A stretch of 64,000 nt of DNA from Limnoperna fortunei (GCA_944474755.1 OX104111.1:96328805-96392804); one strand, 5' to 3'. Positions 1-9,770 are shown, counted from the stretch's first letter. The notes: generated from the sequence alone by a model not told the origin. Numbers and translations are program-made.

Positions 1-618
1 TTCGATAACACACAAACTGTCCTGTAAAACGACAAAACATGCGTTCTATATTCATTAGACTTTTTTCTTAGATTTTTTTAGAAAACGCGCGGACAAGATT
101 GAACGGAAAGAAAAAAGAACGAGAAGAAACTGGACAATAATAATATGTCTCCCAAAACTTCGTTTCGGAGGCAAATAAGAACAATAACAGGAGCTTTTTC
201 ATAACAGAACTTTTACATGTTACCACAGATGATCTTATTATGTTTGAAAAATATTGCATAATGGAGTTTTGTTCATAACAGAAATTTGACCGAAACATTC
301 CTTATCGCAAGCTGGAATAAGTAGCAGATTTATAGGTCCCTGTAGCAACCAACTATATAAATTATAATATAAAAATTTAGCCGATTATATCTGTATTTTA
401 TCATGTTTATTACATGAACACGATTAGGGGAGTCCGACAGAGCAAACGATTCCAGCTAATAATTTGTACCAGCAACACGCTGATTCTAAGTAATTTCCAA
501 TGTTTCTTTAGGGTATTTAAGTGCAACTTCAAAGAAGTAATTGGTCGTTTAAGAATCAATCAGGAAAGAAATGGGAAGAGGAAGAAATCGTAATCTCGTT
601 TACAGCAGAAGTGTTTAG
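1..618. other. Unrecognised host DNA, no confident gene
   Basis: AT-rich sequence with no recognisable domain in any frame. A minus-strand frame at 68-298 begins with a hydrophobic stretch but has no other gene-like property. A good splice-acceptor-like site (TTTCTTTAG) ends at 511 and is followed by short open stretches in different frames, so an exon here is possible but unproven. Confidence 0.5.
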
Positions 619-747
619 TCTTCGTGTCTGGAGTATGTCTATATCAAACAGGAGCCAATTTCCCCTGACAGTTTTGGATTTCTTGAGAACGCCAACCAAA
701 ATGTTAGATTCTTTAAAATCCGTTTTGTCGAAGATTACAACCCTTAG
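619..747 (+). CDS. Candidate 3' terminal exon of an unidentified host gene
   Basis: After a TTTAG acceptor-like site at 614-618, the frame starting at 619 stays open for 42 codons to a TAG at 745-747. The peptide is hydrophilic and low in simple sequence, and contains IKQEPISPD, a psi-K-x-E SUMO-site-like motif common in transcription-factor tails, then ends FVEDYNP. It stops six bases before the left TA duplication of the Tc1/mariner-type element, so that element would lie in the 3' untranslated region. Against it: the polypyrimidine tract is weak, other frames here are also open (521-751), and no upstream exon of the gene can be recognised. Function is unknown; this is an inference from frame, composition and motif only. 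Confidence 0.25.
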   Translation, partial: SSCLEYVYIKQEPISPDSFGFLENANQNVRFFKIRFVEDYNP

Positions 748-755
748 ATAACATA

Positions 756-779
756 CTCACTCAAAAAAGAAACGCAGCA
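756..779 (+). repeat. Left terminal inverted repeat of the Tc1/mariner element
   Basis: 24 bp, beginning CTCACTCAAAAAAG, preceded by TA. Its inverted partner is at 3474-3497, with two mismatches. Confidence 0.88.
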
Positions 780-930
780 TCGGATAAATTTTTTCAAATC
801 ATTTTTTGCGGACAAATAACCTATAAATCATAGATATATACAAACGTCTAAGTATTGTGACAAGCATATAATATATCTTTCCAGCGGATTTCTGAATCAT
901 CAGAAATACAGGGTTAATATCAAATATTTA

Positions 931-1092
931 TATATACGAATACAAATTAAACCCAACACTGTTAGAATTAGATTTTTACAATATTAAATTTTAGCTTAAC
1001 GGTGTCAGTTCGAATCCCGCTGAGGGTAAGCAAAAAATTGACTGTAAAAATCTAATTCTAACAGTGTTGGGTTTAATTTGTAGACGTATATA
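931..1092. repeat. 162-bp inverted-repeat hairpin with tRNA-like loop
   Basis: Arms 931-980 and 1043-1092 are complementary at 48 of 50 positions; the inner 40 bp (941-980 against 1043-1082) are perfect. The 62-nt loop (981-1042) contains AGTTCGAATCC (1007-1017), which resembles an RNA polymerase III B box or tRNA T-arm. The ends are TATATA-rich and bordered by TA. It lies inside the Tc1/mariner remnant, so it is either a foldback/MITE inserted there or part of that element's deletion derivative. The palindrome itself is certain; its class is not. Confidence 0.9.
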
Positions 1093-1155
1093 TAGAGCAG
1101 GCACTTCAGTATGAGTGGCAAAGAATACCGCGTGTTCGTACTCAACGTTTAGTTG

Positions 1156-1164
1156 AATCCATGC
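1156..1164 (+). repeat. Target-site duplication, left copy
   Basis: AATCCATGC, identical to 3248-3256; marks the 5' junction of the LINE inside the transposase codons for E-S-M. Confidence 0.88.
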
Positions 1165-1165
1165 T

Positions 1166-2935
1166 CGAATTTTGAAGGAAGTATCGTCTATTTTAAAATA
1201 CCCTTTATGTAAACTTTTTAACATGTCGTTATCTTCGTCTTACTTCCCAACTGAATGGAAGAGGGCGAACGTAACACCAGTTTTCAAAAATGGATCACCG
1301 AGCGAAGTCATAAACTATAGACCTATTTCATTACTAAGCGTTATTTCAAAATGTATGGAGAGATGTGTATATAAACATGTACATAATTTCTTATTACAAA
1401 ATGAGATAATTACTCCTAGTCAGTCGGGGTTTACCAGAGGCGGCGATTCTGCTATAAATCAGCTAGTGTGCATGTCCAATGATATTGGGAAAGCATTAGA
1501 TAGCGGGAAAGAAATAAGGGTTGTCTTTTGTGACATAAGCAAGGCATTTGACCGCGTATGGCACAGAGGCCTCTTATTCAAACTGCAAAACTACGGTTTT
1601 AGTGGGAATCTGTTAAACTGGTTCAAAAATTATCTTTCTGGGAGGGAGCAAAGGGTGGTATTCAGTGGTGGAAGTTCTAGTTGGAGATCTATTAAAGCAG
1701 GCGTTCCCCAGGGTTCTATACTGGGGCCCTTGCTATTTTTGCTATTCATTAATGATATAGTAGACGATTTAAAAGCATGTGTCAAACTGTTTGCAGACGA
1801 CACTAGCATTTATATAACTGTAGACAATCTCATATCTGCTGCCGACATACTAAATAAAGATCTAGATAAGATTCACAACTGGTCAAAACAGTGGTTAGTA
1901 AAATTTAACCCAACTGAGACCGAAACAATAACTATATCCCGTAAAACCGTTAAGCCAATACATCCGTCTATCTCTATGGACGGCCATAATATTCAAGAGG
2001 TTGCTTCTCACAAACACCTAGGCATTTATTTTTCTAGTAATGGTTCTTGGCATGACCACATCGAATATATTGTTAAAAAGGCATATACTAGAGTAAATAT
2101 TTTGCGTAAGATGCGTTTCGTCCTTGACAGGTATGTTTTGGAGAAAATGTACTTTTCCTATATAAGACCTATTCTTGAGTATGGTGACGTCATATGGCAT
2201 AATCAAACCCAACATCTTATCAATAAGTTAGAGAGCGTTCAAGTGGAAGCTATGCGGATTATAACGGGAGGGACAAGATTAACATCATTGGAAAAACTAT
2301 ATCAAGATACAGGGTGGGAGACACTTTCGGCCAGAAGGGATAAACATCGTCTTATTTTGTTATATAAGATTATCAACAAGGAATCCCCTTGCTACTTATG
2401 GGACCTTGTACCTAACTCAGTTGGAGATAGACACGGTCATTTTACTCGTCAAGTAAACAACATTGTTAACGTCCGCACACGCACAAACCTATACTCCGAT
2501 TACTTTCTACCTTATACTATCCGTCTGTGGAACAGTTTGCCTCTGGAGATACGAACGTCTGGTTCGTTGAGTATTTTTAGGCGCAGACTAGAGACACAGA
2601 AAAAGCCATGTCCAAAATATTATTATACAGGGACAAGAAAGGGACAAGTTCTACATGCAAGGCTTCGCATGAACAGCAGCTCACTAAACGAACATCTGTT
2701 CCTGCGAAACCTTGTTAACTCTCCAAACTGTTCATGTGGTCATGTCGAATCAACTTACCATTTCCTTTTTAAATGTCAAAAGTACGATCAGCTACGTACT
2801 TTAACCTTACATACACTTAATCCTCCTATCCATATAAACTTATTATTGTATGGGTCAGATTCTTTATCTTTAGATGAAAATACTCATGTATTTAAACTTG
2901 TTCAAAAATATATTGTTCAGAGCAAACGCTTCTGA
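1166..2935 (+). CDS. Non-LTR retrotransposon reverse transcriptase, 5'-truncated, frame intact
   Basis: The enzyme copies element RNA into DNA at a nicked target site. The frame opens at the truncation point (RILKEVSS, the usual segment before the RT fingers) and runs about 590 codons without a break. Visible RT blocks are FKNGSPSEVINYRPISLLS (about residues 40-57), VFCDISKAFDRVWH (catalytic Asp), GVPQGSILGPLLF, and the catalytic FADDT at 1790-1804. Later come RLWNSLP and a C-terminal region with HARLRMN and a CSCG...H...C cysteine/histidine cluster (near 2730-2790) that resembles the zinc-binding tail of many LINEs. There is no true start codon, because the N-terminal endonuclease half was lost on insertion; a TTG at 1172 is only an artificial start. 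The intact frame suggests a recent insertion. Without promoter, ORF1 and endonuclease it cannot move by itself. Confidence 0.9.
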   Translation, partial: RILKEVSSILKYPLCKLFNMSLSSSYFPTEWKRANVTPVFKNGSPSEVINYRPISLLSVISKCMERCVYKHVHNFLLQNEIITPSQSGFTRGGDSAINQLVCMSNDIGKALDSGKEIRVVFCDISKAFDRVWHRGLLFKLQNYGFSGNLLNWFKNYLSGREQRVVFSGGSSSWRSIKAGVPQGSILGPLLFLLFINDIVDDLKACVKLFADDTSIYITVDNLISAADILNKDLDKIHNWSKQWLVKFNPTETETITISRKTVKPIHPSISMDGHNIQEVASHKHLGIYFSSNGSWHDHIEYIVKKAYTRVNILRKMRFVLDRYVLEKMYFSYIRPILEYGDVIWHNQTQHLINKLESVQVEAMRIITGGTRLTSLEKLYQDTGWETLSARRDKHRLILLYKIINKESPCYLWDLVPNSVGDRHGHFTRQVNNIVNVRTRTNLYSDYFLPYTIRLWNSLPLEIRTSGSLSIFRRRLETQKKPCPKYYYTGTRKGQVLHARLRMNSSSLNEHLFLRNLVNSPNCSCGHVESTYHFLFKCQKYDQLRTLTLHTLNPPIHINLLLYGSDSLSLDENTHVFKLVQKYIVQSKRF

Positions 2936-3228
2936 TAAACTGCATTTCAACAATTATTTCATTATTTCATTTTCCTCAATACCTTGTATCTTTTTCGATC
3001 CTATTGTCATATTTAATACTATATACTTTACGAACTTAGTTTTATTTATATTCTTCACATATAATTTGATGGTTGAATGGATGTTATTTAATAAGCATGC
3101 ATTATGTATGTTTAATGTTTAAATTGTTTGTATTATAACGGAGACGGATTAATATAAGCTAATTGCTTGTTTCCGAATCCCATTGTTATATTTTGTTCTA
3201 ATTATTTGTAAACATGTATGATACTATC

Positions 3229-3234
3229 AATAAA
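3229..3234 (+). promoter_or_regulatory. Polyadenylation signal of the LINE
   Basis: AATAAA 14 bp before the 3' junction of the retrotransposon. Confidence 0.6.
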
Positions 3235-3247
3235 ATATGTTTAAACT

Positions 3248-3256
3248 AATCCATGC
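3248..3256 (+). repeat. Target-site duplication, right copy
   Basis: AATCCATGC, identical to 1156-1164; the transposase frame continues from its ATG (3253). Confidence 0.88.
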
Positions 3257-3473
3257 CAAGAAGAGTTAGGGCTGTGTTACAAGCAAATGGTGGGCAGAAC
3301 AGATACTGACATTTTTTTCGTGATTTATTGACAATATGCGACAAAATTTTATATTCCATGGTAAAATAACTCGTGAAGAAGAACTGTGCCAATTTTTACA
3401 TGTTTGTATCAATTATTTATATGATAAATTGTTAATATATGAAGTAAAATGAAATAAAATTCCCATTTTGGTA

Positions 3474-3497
3474 TGTTGCTTTTCTTTTTTGAGTGAG
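3474..3497 (-). repeat. Right terminal inverted repeat of the Tc1/mariner element
   Basis: Reverse complement of 756-779 with two mismatches; followed by TA at 3498-3499. Confidence 0.88.
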
Positions 3498-3499
3498 TA

Positions 3500-5138
3500 T
3501 ACTTAAATTGAAACGATGTCAATGGAACCTGGTATTAAATGTTTCGTACAATGTAGTTCAAATGATGACAATATTTTTGGCAGTTCAAACAGCTTAACAC
3601 GCTCCATTTGAACCACAGGAGTACATTGTACTTATGGGTTATTTGTTAATGTTGTCATCGAACGTAATGTCATAAAATTGTAATATTCGCATTATTTCAG
3701 AATCTCTCTGTTCCATCAATTCTCAGAAGAATGGAATATGTGTTGTGTTTATTGATTCGTAGTCAAAAGCTTTTATCTCGTATGTCTGTCTGTGTCAGCA
3801 TTAAAATATGTCGCAGTTTTCACTGTGCCGCAGTATACCGAGACTAAAACCAACCAAAATACAGACTGTTAGCGCAAGAGCGGATTCATGCTGAATTTGG
3901 CCTCGTTCGGTTATGACATTGATAGTTTGTTAAATTGGTATCTTGACAATTATGTATAATTAAAATAAATCTGGCAAAAGGATAAAATGTGTTTGTTCTT
4001 TTTATAGACTTGTCTAAAGGGTTAAGACAAAGCATTAGTTTGTGTGTTTGACTGTCCCATATCATATTCTTGCCGTTACGCCAAATAAGAATAGTAAACA
4101 TGGTAAATTCGCATCACAATTTATAAAGGTATATATAGGTCCTAATTTCTAAAGTAGAAAGTTATATGAAATACAAGTAAACATTATTGTATGGAAAGTT
4201 AACACGTATTACCAGAAAACGATCAAATAGAATGTACTAACGCGGATACATTATTTTACATCTAAAGTTTAGTTTTATTTGAAAAATCTTAATCAAACTA
4301 AATTAGTTTTCTAATTGTCTTCCAAACTTACCGTTTGTTACAGCTATTTGTAGCAATATTAATATCACAGAAACAGAATATACGTCCAGCTTCATTTTGC
4401 GTCGTAAATATAATGAATGAATATCTATACGCTTATCATCACACAACGAGGTTCATTAGACTAATTATCGCACGTAGGTTAGCAGGTGCTCTCAACTCAT
4501 TAAGAACTTATTCATCCGGACAATCACACTAACATCCCAATGTAATAGTATATCTACCTACATCTAAATAATTTTCTACATATTTCGTAAGATAACACTG
4601 TGTTATTGTATCACACTAAGACAACTGTTTTCTTTTCTAATCAGATTATAAGTTTGGTCTTTGACGTCGCTGTCGGAATCAATTGTTTTTGAGGATTCTT
4701 AATTTGCGTGTGGAGGATAAATTACATTAATACTATTAGTGAGCATGTATTGATCACTGATAACACTTCACCCCTGTTGGTTTGTTGGATTTTTCAACAA
4801 AAAGATCATTGATCCAAGCTATTAATTATAGACGCTAACATAGCTTTGCGTAAACGTAACATTAAATGTTACATCAGAATATAAGTATAAAATAAATAAG
4901 GAATATATTATAGTTCTTACAGAGACGCCAAACCAGAATAAACCAGTTTAATTTGAGTTACAAGCTGGAGAGTTTTACTCAAAATACTAAAGTACTGTCA
5001 CCCCCCCCCCTGAAAATTTCTTAAATAGAACATAGCGGATAGTGACGCCGAGGTAAAGCTGCTATAATTTGTTCCAATCATGATTGTGTAAAAAGATAAA
5101 TTGGAAAACATTTGATATCTTTGATTTTCTATATAGTG
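3500..5138. other. Unrecognised non-coding DNA
   Basis: AT-rich, no domain-bearing frame. Short frames at 3886-4101 and 4335-4532 have no gene-like features. A weak inverted repeat pairs GTACAATGTA near 3547 with TACATTGTAC near 3622. A run of ten C lies at 5001-5010. Confidence 0.5.
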
Positions 5139-5279
<141 letters not shown>

Positions 5280-5505
5280 GGCCAGAATTCCTTCGACTAA
5301 ACAGAGGCACAAGTCAATTATCACCTAGTAACATATATAACTTTTACATGGTGATTAATGTAATTAAATGTACAATTTTAATTACCATCGAAAATGAAAA
5401 TCAAATTATTTCACGTTACATATGGCTTTAAATGTTAAAATAAACATAAGATCAGTCATACATTTATTCCATGATGTAATATTTTTTGCAGAAAATGTCT
5501 TTCTG

Positions 5506-6200
5506 GAATCAGTGAAAGGTTATGGGTAGAAGAATCAGCGAACAATTTTAGGTAGATGGATCGGTGAACGATTTATATATAGTAAGGATCAGTGAACAAT
5601 TATGAGTTGAGGGATAAGTGAACGATTTAGTTAGAGGGATCAGTGAACGATTATGAATAGATGGGGTTAGTGAACGATAATGGTAGAAGGATCAATAAAC
5701 AATTATAGGGAGACGGGTAAGAAGACATTTATTGGTAGATGAATTTGGGTTGAATATGGGTAGAGAGGTTAATTGATGGTTATGGGTAAAGGGGGTATAG
5801 GCGATTATTGGTTGAGAAATCAATAAACATTTATAGGTAGAGGGATCAGTAAACGACTATGGGTAGAGTGATTAGTGAACGATAATGGTATAAGTGTTAA
5901 CAGATTATAGATGAGTTCGGAGACGGTTATGGGTACAGAGGTTAGTGGATGGTTATGGTTGAGGGGATCAGAACGATTATGGGTAGAGTGGTTAGTAGAT
6001 ATCTATCGGTAGATGAGTTCGGAAACGGTTATGGGTTGGAAGAGGGGTTAGTGGACGGTAATGGGTAGAAGGATCTGAACGATTATGGGTAGAGGGTATG
6101 GGTAAATGAGTTCGGAGATTAAAATTAGTAAAGAGGTTATTGGATGGTTATGGGTTAAAGGATACTAGACGCTTACGGGTAGAGGGTTTAGTGGACAATT
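5506..6200 (+). repeat. Degenerate minisatellite, unit about 26-30 bp
   Basis: A loose tandem array of units like GATCAGTGAACGATTATGGG followed by TAGAGG. Roughly two dozen units can be followed, each with substitutions and small indels; a related form uses GTTAGTGGATGGTTATGGG. The heavy divergence points to an old array that is no longer homogenised. Confidence 0.85.
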
Positions 6201-6325
6201 CTATTTCATTTAGGCTGCTTTTGCATTAACCATTTGCGATATGTTCATTACGAGGCATGACGCATCATTGAACAATGATGGAGGACATAAAGTAAACCTA
6301 GTCAGCTCTACAAACATCTTGTTCC

Positions 6326-7785
6326 TTTTTAGCTCACCTGACCCGAAAAGGTGAGCTATTTCCATCACTTGGCGTCCGTCGTCGTCGTCGTTAACATTTC
6401 TTTAAAAATCTCATCCAAAACCACTGAAGGGATTGCTATGAAACTTTGCACACATCATCAGTAAAATGTCCTCTACCAAGTTTGCACAAATGATGGCCTC
6501 AGACCAACCAACATGGCCGCCATGGCTATAAATAGAACAGGGGGTCAAAATACAGTTTTTGGCTTATAGTTCAAAAAGTATAACAGATACAGGAAAACCG
6601 AAGAGACCTTCCTTCTTCAGCAACAAAAGCTCCATTGTGTCAAAGTTTTATGACGACTCTTTGTAGGAGTTATTGTCCTTCAATTGTCGAAATTGATCAT
6701 TTTTGCCATTTTTGCGTCAAAATCTTGAAAATTATTAGAACTAGAAAAAAGTGAGCATTGACTAATTGTTCTGCTCTATGATAGCAGCTACAAAATTAGC
6801 TGTAGAGTAAAGATTGTCTGATTTACCGTATAATTCTTCTTGAACTGTTTTTTTTAATCTGTTTTAATTGATTTTTTTAAAAATCTTCTCCTCTGAAACT
6901 ACTGAAAGTACTGCTTTGAATCTTTGTACACATCATCTGTCAAATGTCCTCAACCTAGTTTGCACAAACCATGGCCGCAGATTAACCAACATGGCCGCCA
7001 TGGCTAAAAATAGAACGTGGGGTTGGGGGGGGGGTCAAAATACAGTTTTTGGGTTATAGTTCAAAAAGTATAACAGATACAGGAAAACCGAAAGACATTC
7101 CTTAATTGGCATCGAAAGCTCTACCAAACACTCCATTGGGTCAAAGTTGTGTGATGACTCCTTGTAGGAGTTATTGCCCTTTAATCGTCGAAATTGATGA
7201 TTTTTGACATTTTTGCCTCAAAATCTTAAAAATTATTAGAACTATAAAGAGAAAGTTAGCATTGCTAAATTGTTCTGCTCTATGAGGGCTAAAAAAGTGA
7301 CTTTAGGATCAAGATTGTCTGATGAACCGTTTATAGGAATTATTCCCCTTGAACATTTTTGTAGTCAATTTTAATTGATTAAAAAAAATCTTATCCTCTT
7401 TAACCAATGAAAGGACTGCTTTGAAACATTGCACACATCATCTTTAGGATGTCCTCTACCAAAATTGTGCAAATCATGACAGCCGACTACCTACATAGCT
7501 ACGTTGGCTTAAAATAGAAAAGGGAGGGGGGTGTCAAGAGAGTTTTCGGCTGATACACATGTAGTTAAAAAGTATAACAGGTACAGCAGATTTGAAGTGA
7601 ACCTCCCTTATTCTCTAACCCTCAAAAGCTCCTCCTTATAGGAGTTATTTCCCTTAAAAGGTCAAAATTAATGACTTTTGCAGAAGTGTTGGAAAATTCC
7701 TTATAGGAAAGAAAAGCTGGATAAAAAAGGGTTGTTTGGTTTCAGGTTCAGGTGAGCGATACATGCTCCTGGGAGCCTCTAGTTT
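6326..7785 (-). mobile_element. Hairpin-ended dispersed repeat, copy A
   Basis: One of three copies of a family in this window. The low-coordinate end has a hairpin AGCTCACCT (6331-6339) / AGGTGAGCT (6349-6357) followed by a GTC-triplet run (CGTCGTCGTCGTCG). The high-coordinate end has GCTCCTGGGAGC (7765-7776) next to GGTGAGCGAT. Between them are about 2.7 tandem units of 480-500 bp; matching points are CATGGCCGCCATGG near 6512 and 6991 and a diverged copy near 7493. Reverse complement of copy C (16266-17700). No coding frame is present, so it is non-autonomous; the transposon class is unknown to me. Confidence 0.85.
6331..6357. repeat. Terminal hairpin of copy A
   Basis: Perfect 9-bp stem AGCTCACCT / AGGTGAGCT with a 9-nt loop. 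Confidence 0.9.
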
Positions 7786-8039
7786 TTAGAGACCAATTTT
7801 TTAAATATTTATAAAAGGATCGTATCACTGTTGACAACATGTAAAACTGTACATTATTTAATAACGCGAAAAAAAATATCATTCGTTACATAGACCTTAT
7901 TACACATAGTGTCGTATTTATTTGTCCGCCCAAGCTATGGTGTCACATTCGGACAAGGTTAAATGTATATTTACAGTGTAATATAGTATAGTAATTTAAA
8001 GTAGACCAATCTTTTAAGAGGTGCCTCCTAAAAATGAAA
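7786..8039. other. Unrecognised non-coding DNA
   Basis: No gene and no clear repeat seen. Confidence 0.5.
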
Positions 8040-8250
8040 TGTCATCAAAGATACCAAGGTTAATATAATTTCTACACCAGACGCGCGTTTCGTCGATCAA
8101 GTCATCAGTGACGCTTAAACCCAAACAATATTTAAAATCAAAATGATAACGATTTGCAGCTTTTAGCACCTAAATTCCAAAATGTTATACCGAATCCGGC
8201 TAAGGCTATCTACGCCTTGAAAATAGAAAAACCATAGAATATTTGTATTT
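8040..8250 (+). repeat. Mussel-type interspersed repeat (CGCGCGTTTCGTC core)
   Basis: Core ACACCAGACGCGCG at 8074-8087 runs into TTTCGTC and is followed by TCATCAGTGACGCT (8102-8115), then a decayed tail with CCGAATCCGGCTAAGGC near 8190-8207. I recognise this order of words from many Mytilus sequences; it is the main taxonomic clue here. Boundaries are approximate and no coding capacity is seen. Confidence 0.7.
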
Positions 8251-8707
8251 GTTAATTTGGTTTAAAGTACATTTAAAACAAAGCGTGGATGTTTCACGAT
8301 TTATCACGAATTTACTGGGAAAACTGAACTAAGTAAATATGTGTAGGTTTGTTTATAACCTTTTTACCCTGCCAAATCATGTATATGTTTATTCAAATTG
8401 TGAAACAGTACAGTGCTTAGTGTTTCAAGTGCACAACATTTCTGTTTATTCTCAAACGCGTTCATATTACATATGCACTTTTAATTTTAATATTTGATGA
8501 TAGATTCAAGTGTAATTTGTCTAGTGGGTACACATAAACAAGGAGTTTTTTCCGCATACAAGTCAAGAGCCAGAATAGCTAAACTGTTGCTCCTAAATCA
8601 AATGAAGAGGTTTTTCCATTAAGCTTTATCATAGGTTGGCTTCCATAATAATCACTAGGACCTTTGTCATTTCTGTTAAACATACGTCCAACCATAATCA
8701 CTGACCA
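8251..8707. other. Unrecognised non-coding DNA
   Basis: No gene, RNA or clear repeat seen. Confidence 0.5.
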
Positions 8708-8710
8708 TAA

Positions 8711-8975
8711 GGGACTGACCATTTAACTTGCAAGGGGAGGGGCCTTGGTTTTTTCCTAAAAAAATATTTTGAAAATGATTTTTGATGAAAAAATATTTTG
8801 AAAGCAGAGGGTAAGAAAAAAAATATTCTGAAGAAGAATTTCTGCTATATAAAATAATGCTAATAATGAAAAAAATATTCTGTCGCGACGCCTTCAAAAA
8901 GCGCGGAAAAAAATTTTCTGACCAAAACAAAAAACCAAGCACCCTCCCCCCTTTTCAAGTTAAATGGTCTGTCCC
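8711..8975. mobile_element. 265-bp MITE, PIF/Harbinger type
   Basis: Terminal inverted repeats start GGGACTGACCATTTAACTTG at the left (8711-8730) and, read from the other strand, GGGACAGACCATTTAACTTG at the right; one mismatch in 20, with weaker pairing further in (G-rich, then TTGGTTTTTT). Both ends are flanked by TAA (8708-8710, 8976-8978). A TAA/TTA duplication with GG-starting TIRs is the pattern of PIF/Harbinger elements. The interior is A/T-rich and holds no transposase. An 88-codon minus-strand frame across it is not a gene. Confidence 0.85.
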
Positions 8976-8978
8976 TAA

Positions 8979-9595
8979 TACAATGGAGGTTGATCCAATA
9001 AACATCCGTGTAATGTAGGACTAAAAAAGCTGTTTAGTTTTTGAAAATTTTTCTATTTGGGTCCATTAAATCAACTTCTTTGGTGGGGGTCATACTGGAT
9101 TTAAGATCGGAATTGAAATAATGGAGGACCATTCAATTAGACTCGATCTGACTAAAATATAAAAGAAATAGATGACGACGGACGTAAAGTGATCAAAATA
9201 ACTCGAATGACGCTTGAGGTAATTTCAGTATTTCAGCTATATTCAGGACGATAATCAATTAAACAATAAATCGAGTCGGGATTGGAATGGACCAAAAGCA
9301 GAAATTTATGACTACACTATAGAAAGGTATTATTTGGGGTTGGGACGGAACATTTGGCTTGTTGTAAGGGTTCAATGATGATTAATTTTTCCTACTTTAA
9401 TTATCACACAAGGAGTTGTTTCACCGACAGTTATTGTTATTACATGCAGATAAACACAAGGACTTCACAATTATTCTTCTATACTCCATGCCTTGAGCAA
9501 AATCACTCAAAGCGTTTTTCATTGCGAATTATTCTTCCAAAATAAATACAGATGGGGCATATCTAGCAAGTTTGTATTTGTTGGTTGTCTGCATA
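8979..9595. other. Unrecognised DNA with a decayed repeat fragment
   Basis: Mostly unrecognised. At 9170-9210, GACGACGGACGTAAAGTGAT followed by CAAAATAACTCG resembles the sub-terminal part of the hairpin-ended repeat family (compare 13740-13775) and is probably a decayed fragment of it. Confidence 0.5.
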
Positions 9596-9770
9596 GTGTT
9601 TAACGCCATATTCATCAATATCATGGCGTCCGTTTTTTTTTTCGGTGGAGCATGCCAGGGAAAACCCCGACATGCGGTAGGAAAATTTGCAATCTAGGTC
9701 AATCAAGATTGGAGTCGAGAAAACCGCGCCCACAGTGAGACTCGAACCCACAACCTCAGTACTGAGGAAA
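9596..9770 (-). mobile_element. tRNA-derived SINE-like fragment
   Basis: Read on the minus strand it contains GGGTTCGAGTCTCAC (B-box/T-arm-like, 9738-9752), then CTCGACTCCAATC, a GGCATGCTCCACCG block and the ending GACGCCATGATATTGATG, ATATGGCGTTAAACAC. A B box followed by a conserved tail ending in GGCGTTAAACAC is what I know from bivalve SINEs. No convincing A box is visible upstream, so the 5' end is truncated or decayed. Confidence 0.5.

Larger units (their letters stand above)
1165..3247 (+). mobile_element. 5'-truncated non-LTR (LINE) retrotransposon
   Basis: About 2.08 kb inserted into the transposase tail and bounded by identical 9-bp duplications AATCCATGC (1156-1164 and 3248-3256). 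It holds the reverse transcriptase half of a LINE ORF2, a 3' untranslated region of about 310 bp and an AATAAA at 3229-3234. There is no endonuclease domain and no ORF1, as expected from truncated target-primed reverse transcription. No long poly(A) or clear 3' microsatellite is seen; the end is AT-rich. The clade (Jockey, CR1 or related) cannot be fixed by eye. Confidence 0.9.
1095..3309 (+). pseudogene. Tc1/mariner transposase C-terminus, split by a retrotransposon
   Basis: Only the C-terminal end of the transposase is left. The first part (1095-1163) contains EWQRIP and ends LVESM. After the inserted retrotransposon the frame resumes at 3253 with MPRRVRAVLQANGGQNRY and a TGA at 3307-3309. 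Joined at the 9-bp duplication, the two parts read in one frame. A W-x-R-I-P segment, then a short ...SMPRR segment and a GG-x-x-RY terminus is the usual ending of Tc1/IS630-family transposases. The helix-turn-helix and the DDE/D catalytic core are absent; upstream is the hairpin and non-coding DNA. Confidence is high because terminal repeats, TA duplication and peptide all agree. Confidence 0.82.
754..3499 (+). mobile_element. Tc1/mariner-type DNA transposon, deleted and interrupted
   Basis: Terminal inverted repeats at 756-779 and 3474-3497 match at 22 of 24 positions (CTCACTCAAAAAAGAAA at the outside) and are flanked by TA on both sides (754-755, 3498-3499), the duplication made by this superfamily. 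Inside is the tail of a Tc1/IS630-type transposase, split by a retrotransposon. Removing the retrotransposon and one copy of its duplication leaves about 650 bp, of which 162 bp is a separate hairpin. The catalytic part of the transposase is therefore missing, and the copy was already non-autonomous or decayed by internal deletion. Confidence 0.88.

Noticed and set aside
68..298. Minus-strand frame with a signal-peptide-like MKKLLLLFLF
   Set aside because: The hydrophobic run comes from an AT-rich tract and is internal to a frame with no further support.
2018..2215. Minus-strand frame inside the reverse transcriptase gene
   Set aside because: Shadow of the intact plus-strand RT frame.
2874..3122. 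82-codon plus-strand frame after the RT
   Set aside because: Overlaps the RT end in another frame and covers the LINE 3' untranslated region; hydrophobic by AT-richness only.
8676..8942. 88-codon minus-strand frame
   Set aside because: It lies across the MITE and its A/T-rich interior; no domain and biased composition.
9738..9752. Functional tRNA gene
   Set aside because: Only a B-box/T-arm-like stretch is present; no acceptor stem, A box or anticodon arm can be built, so a SINE fragment is more likely.
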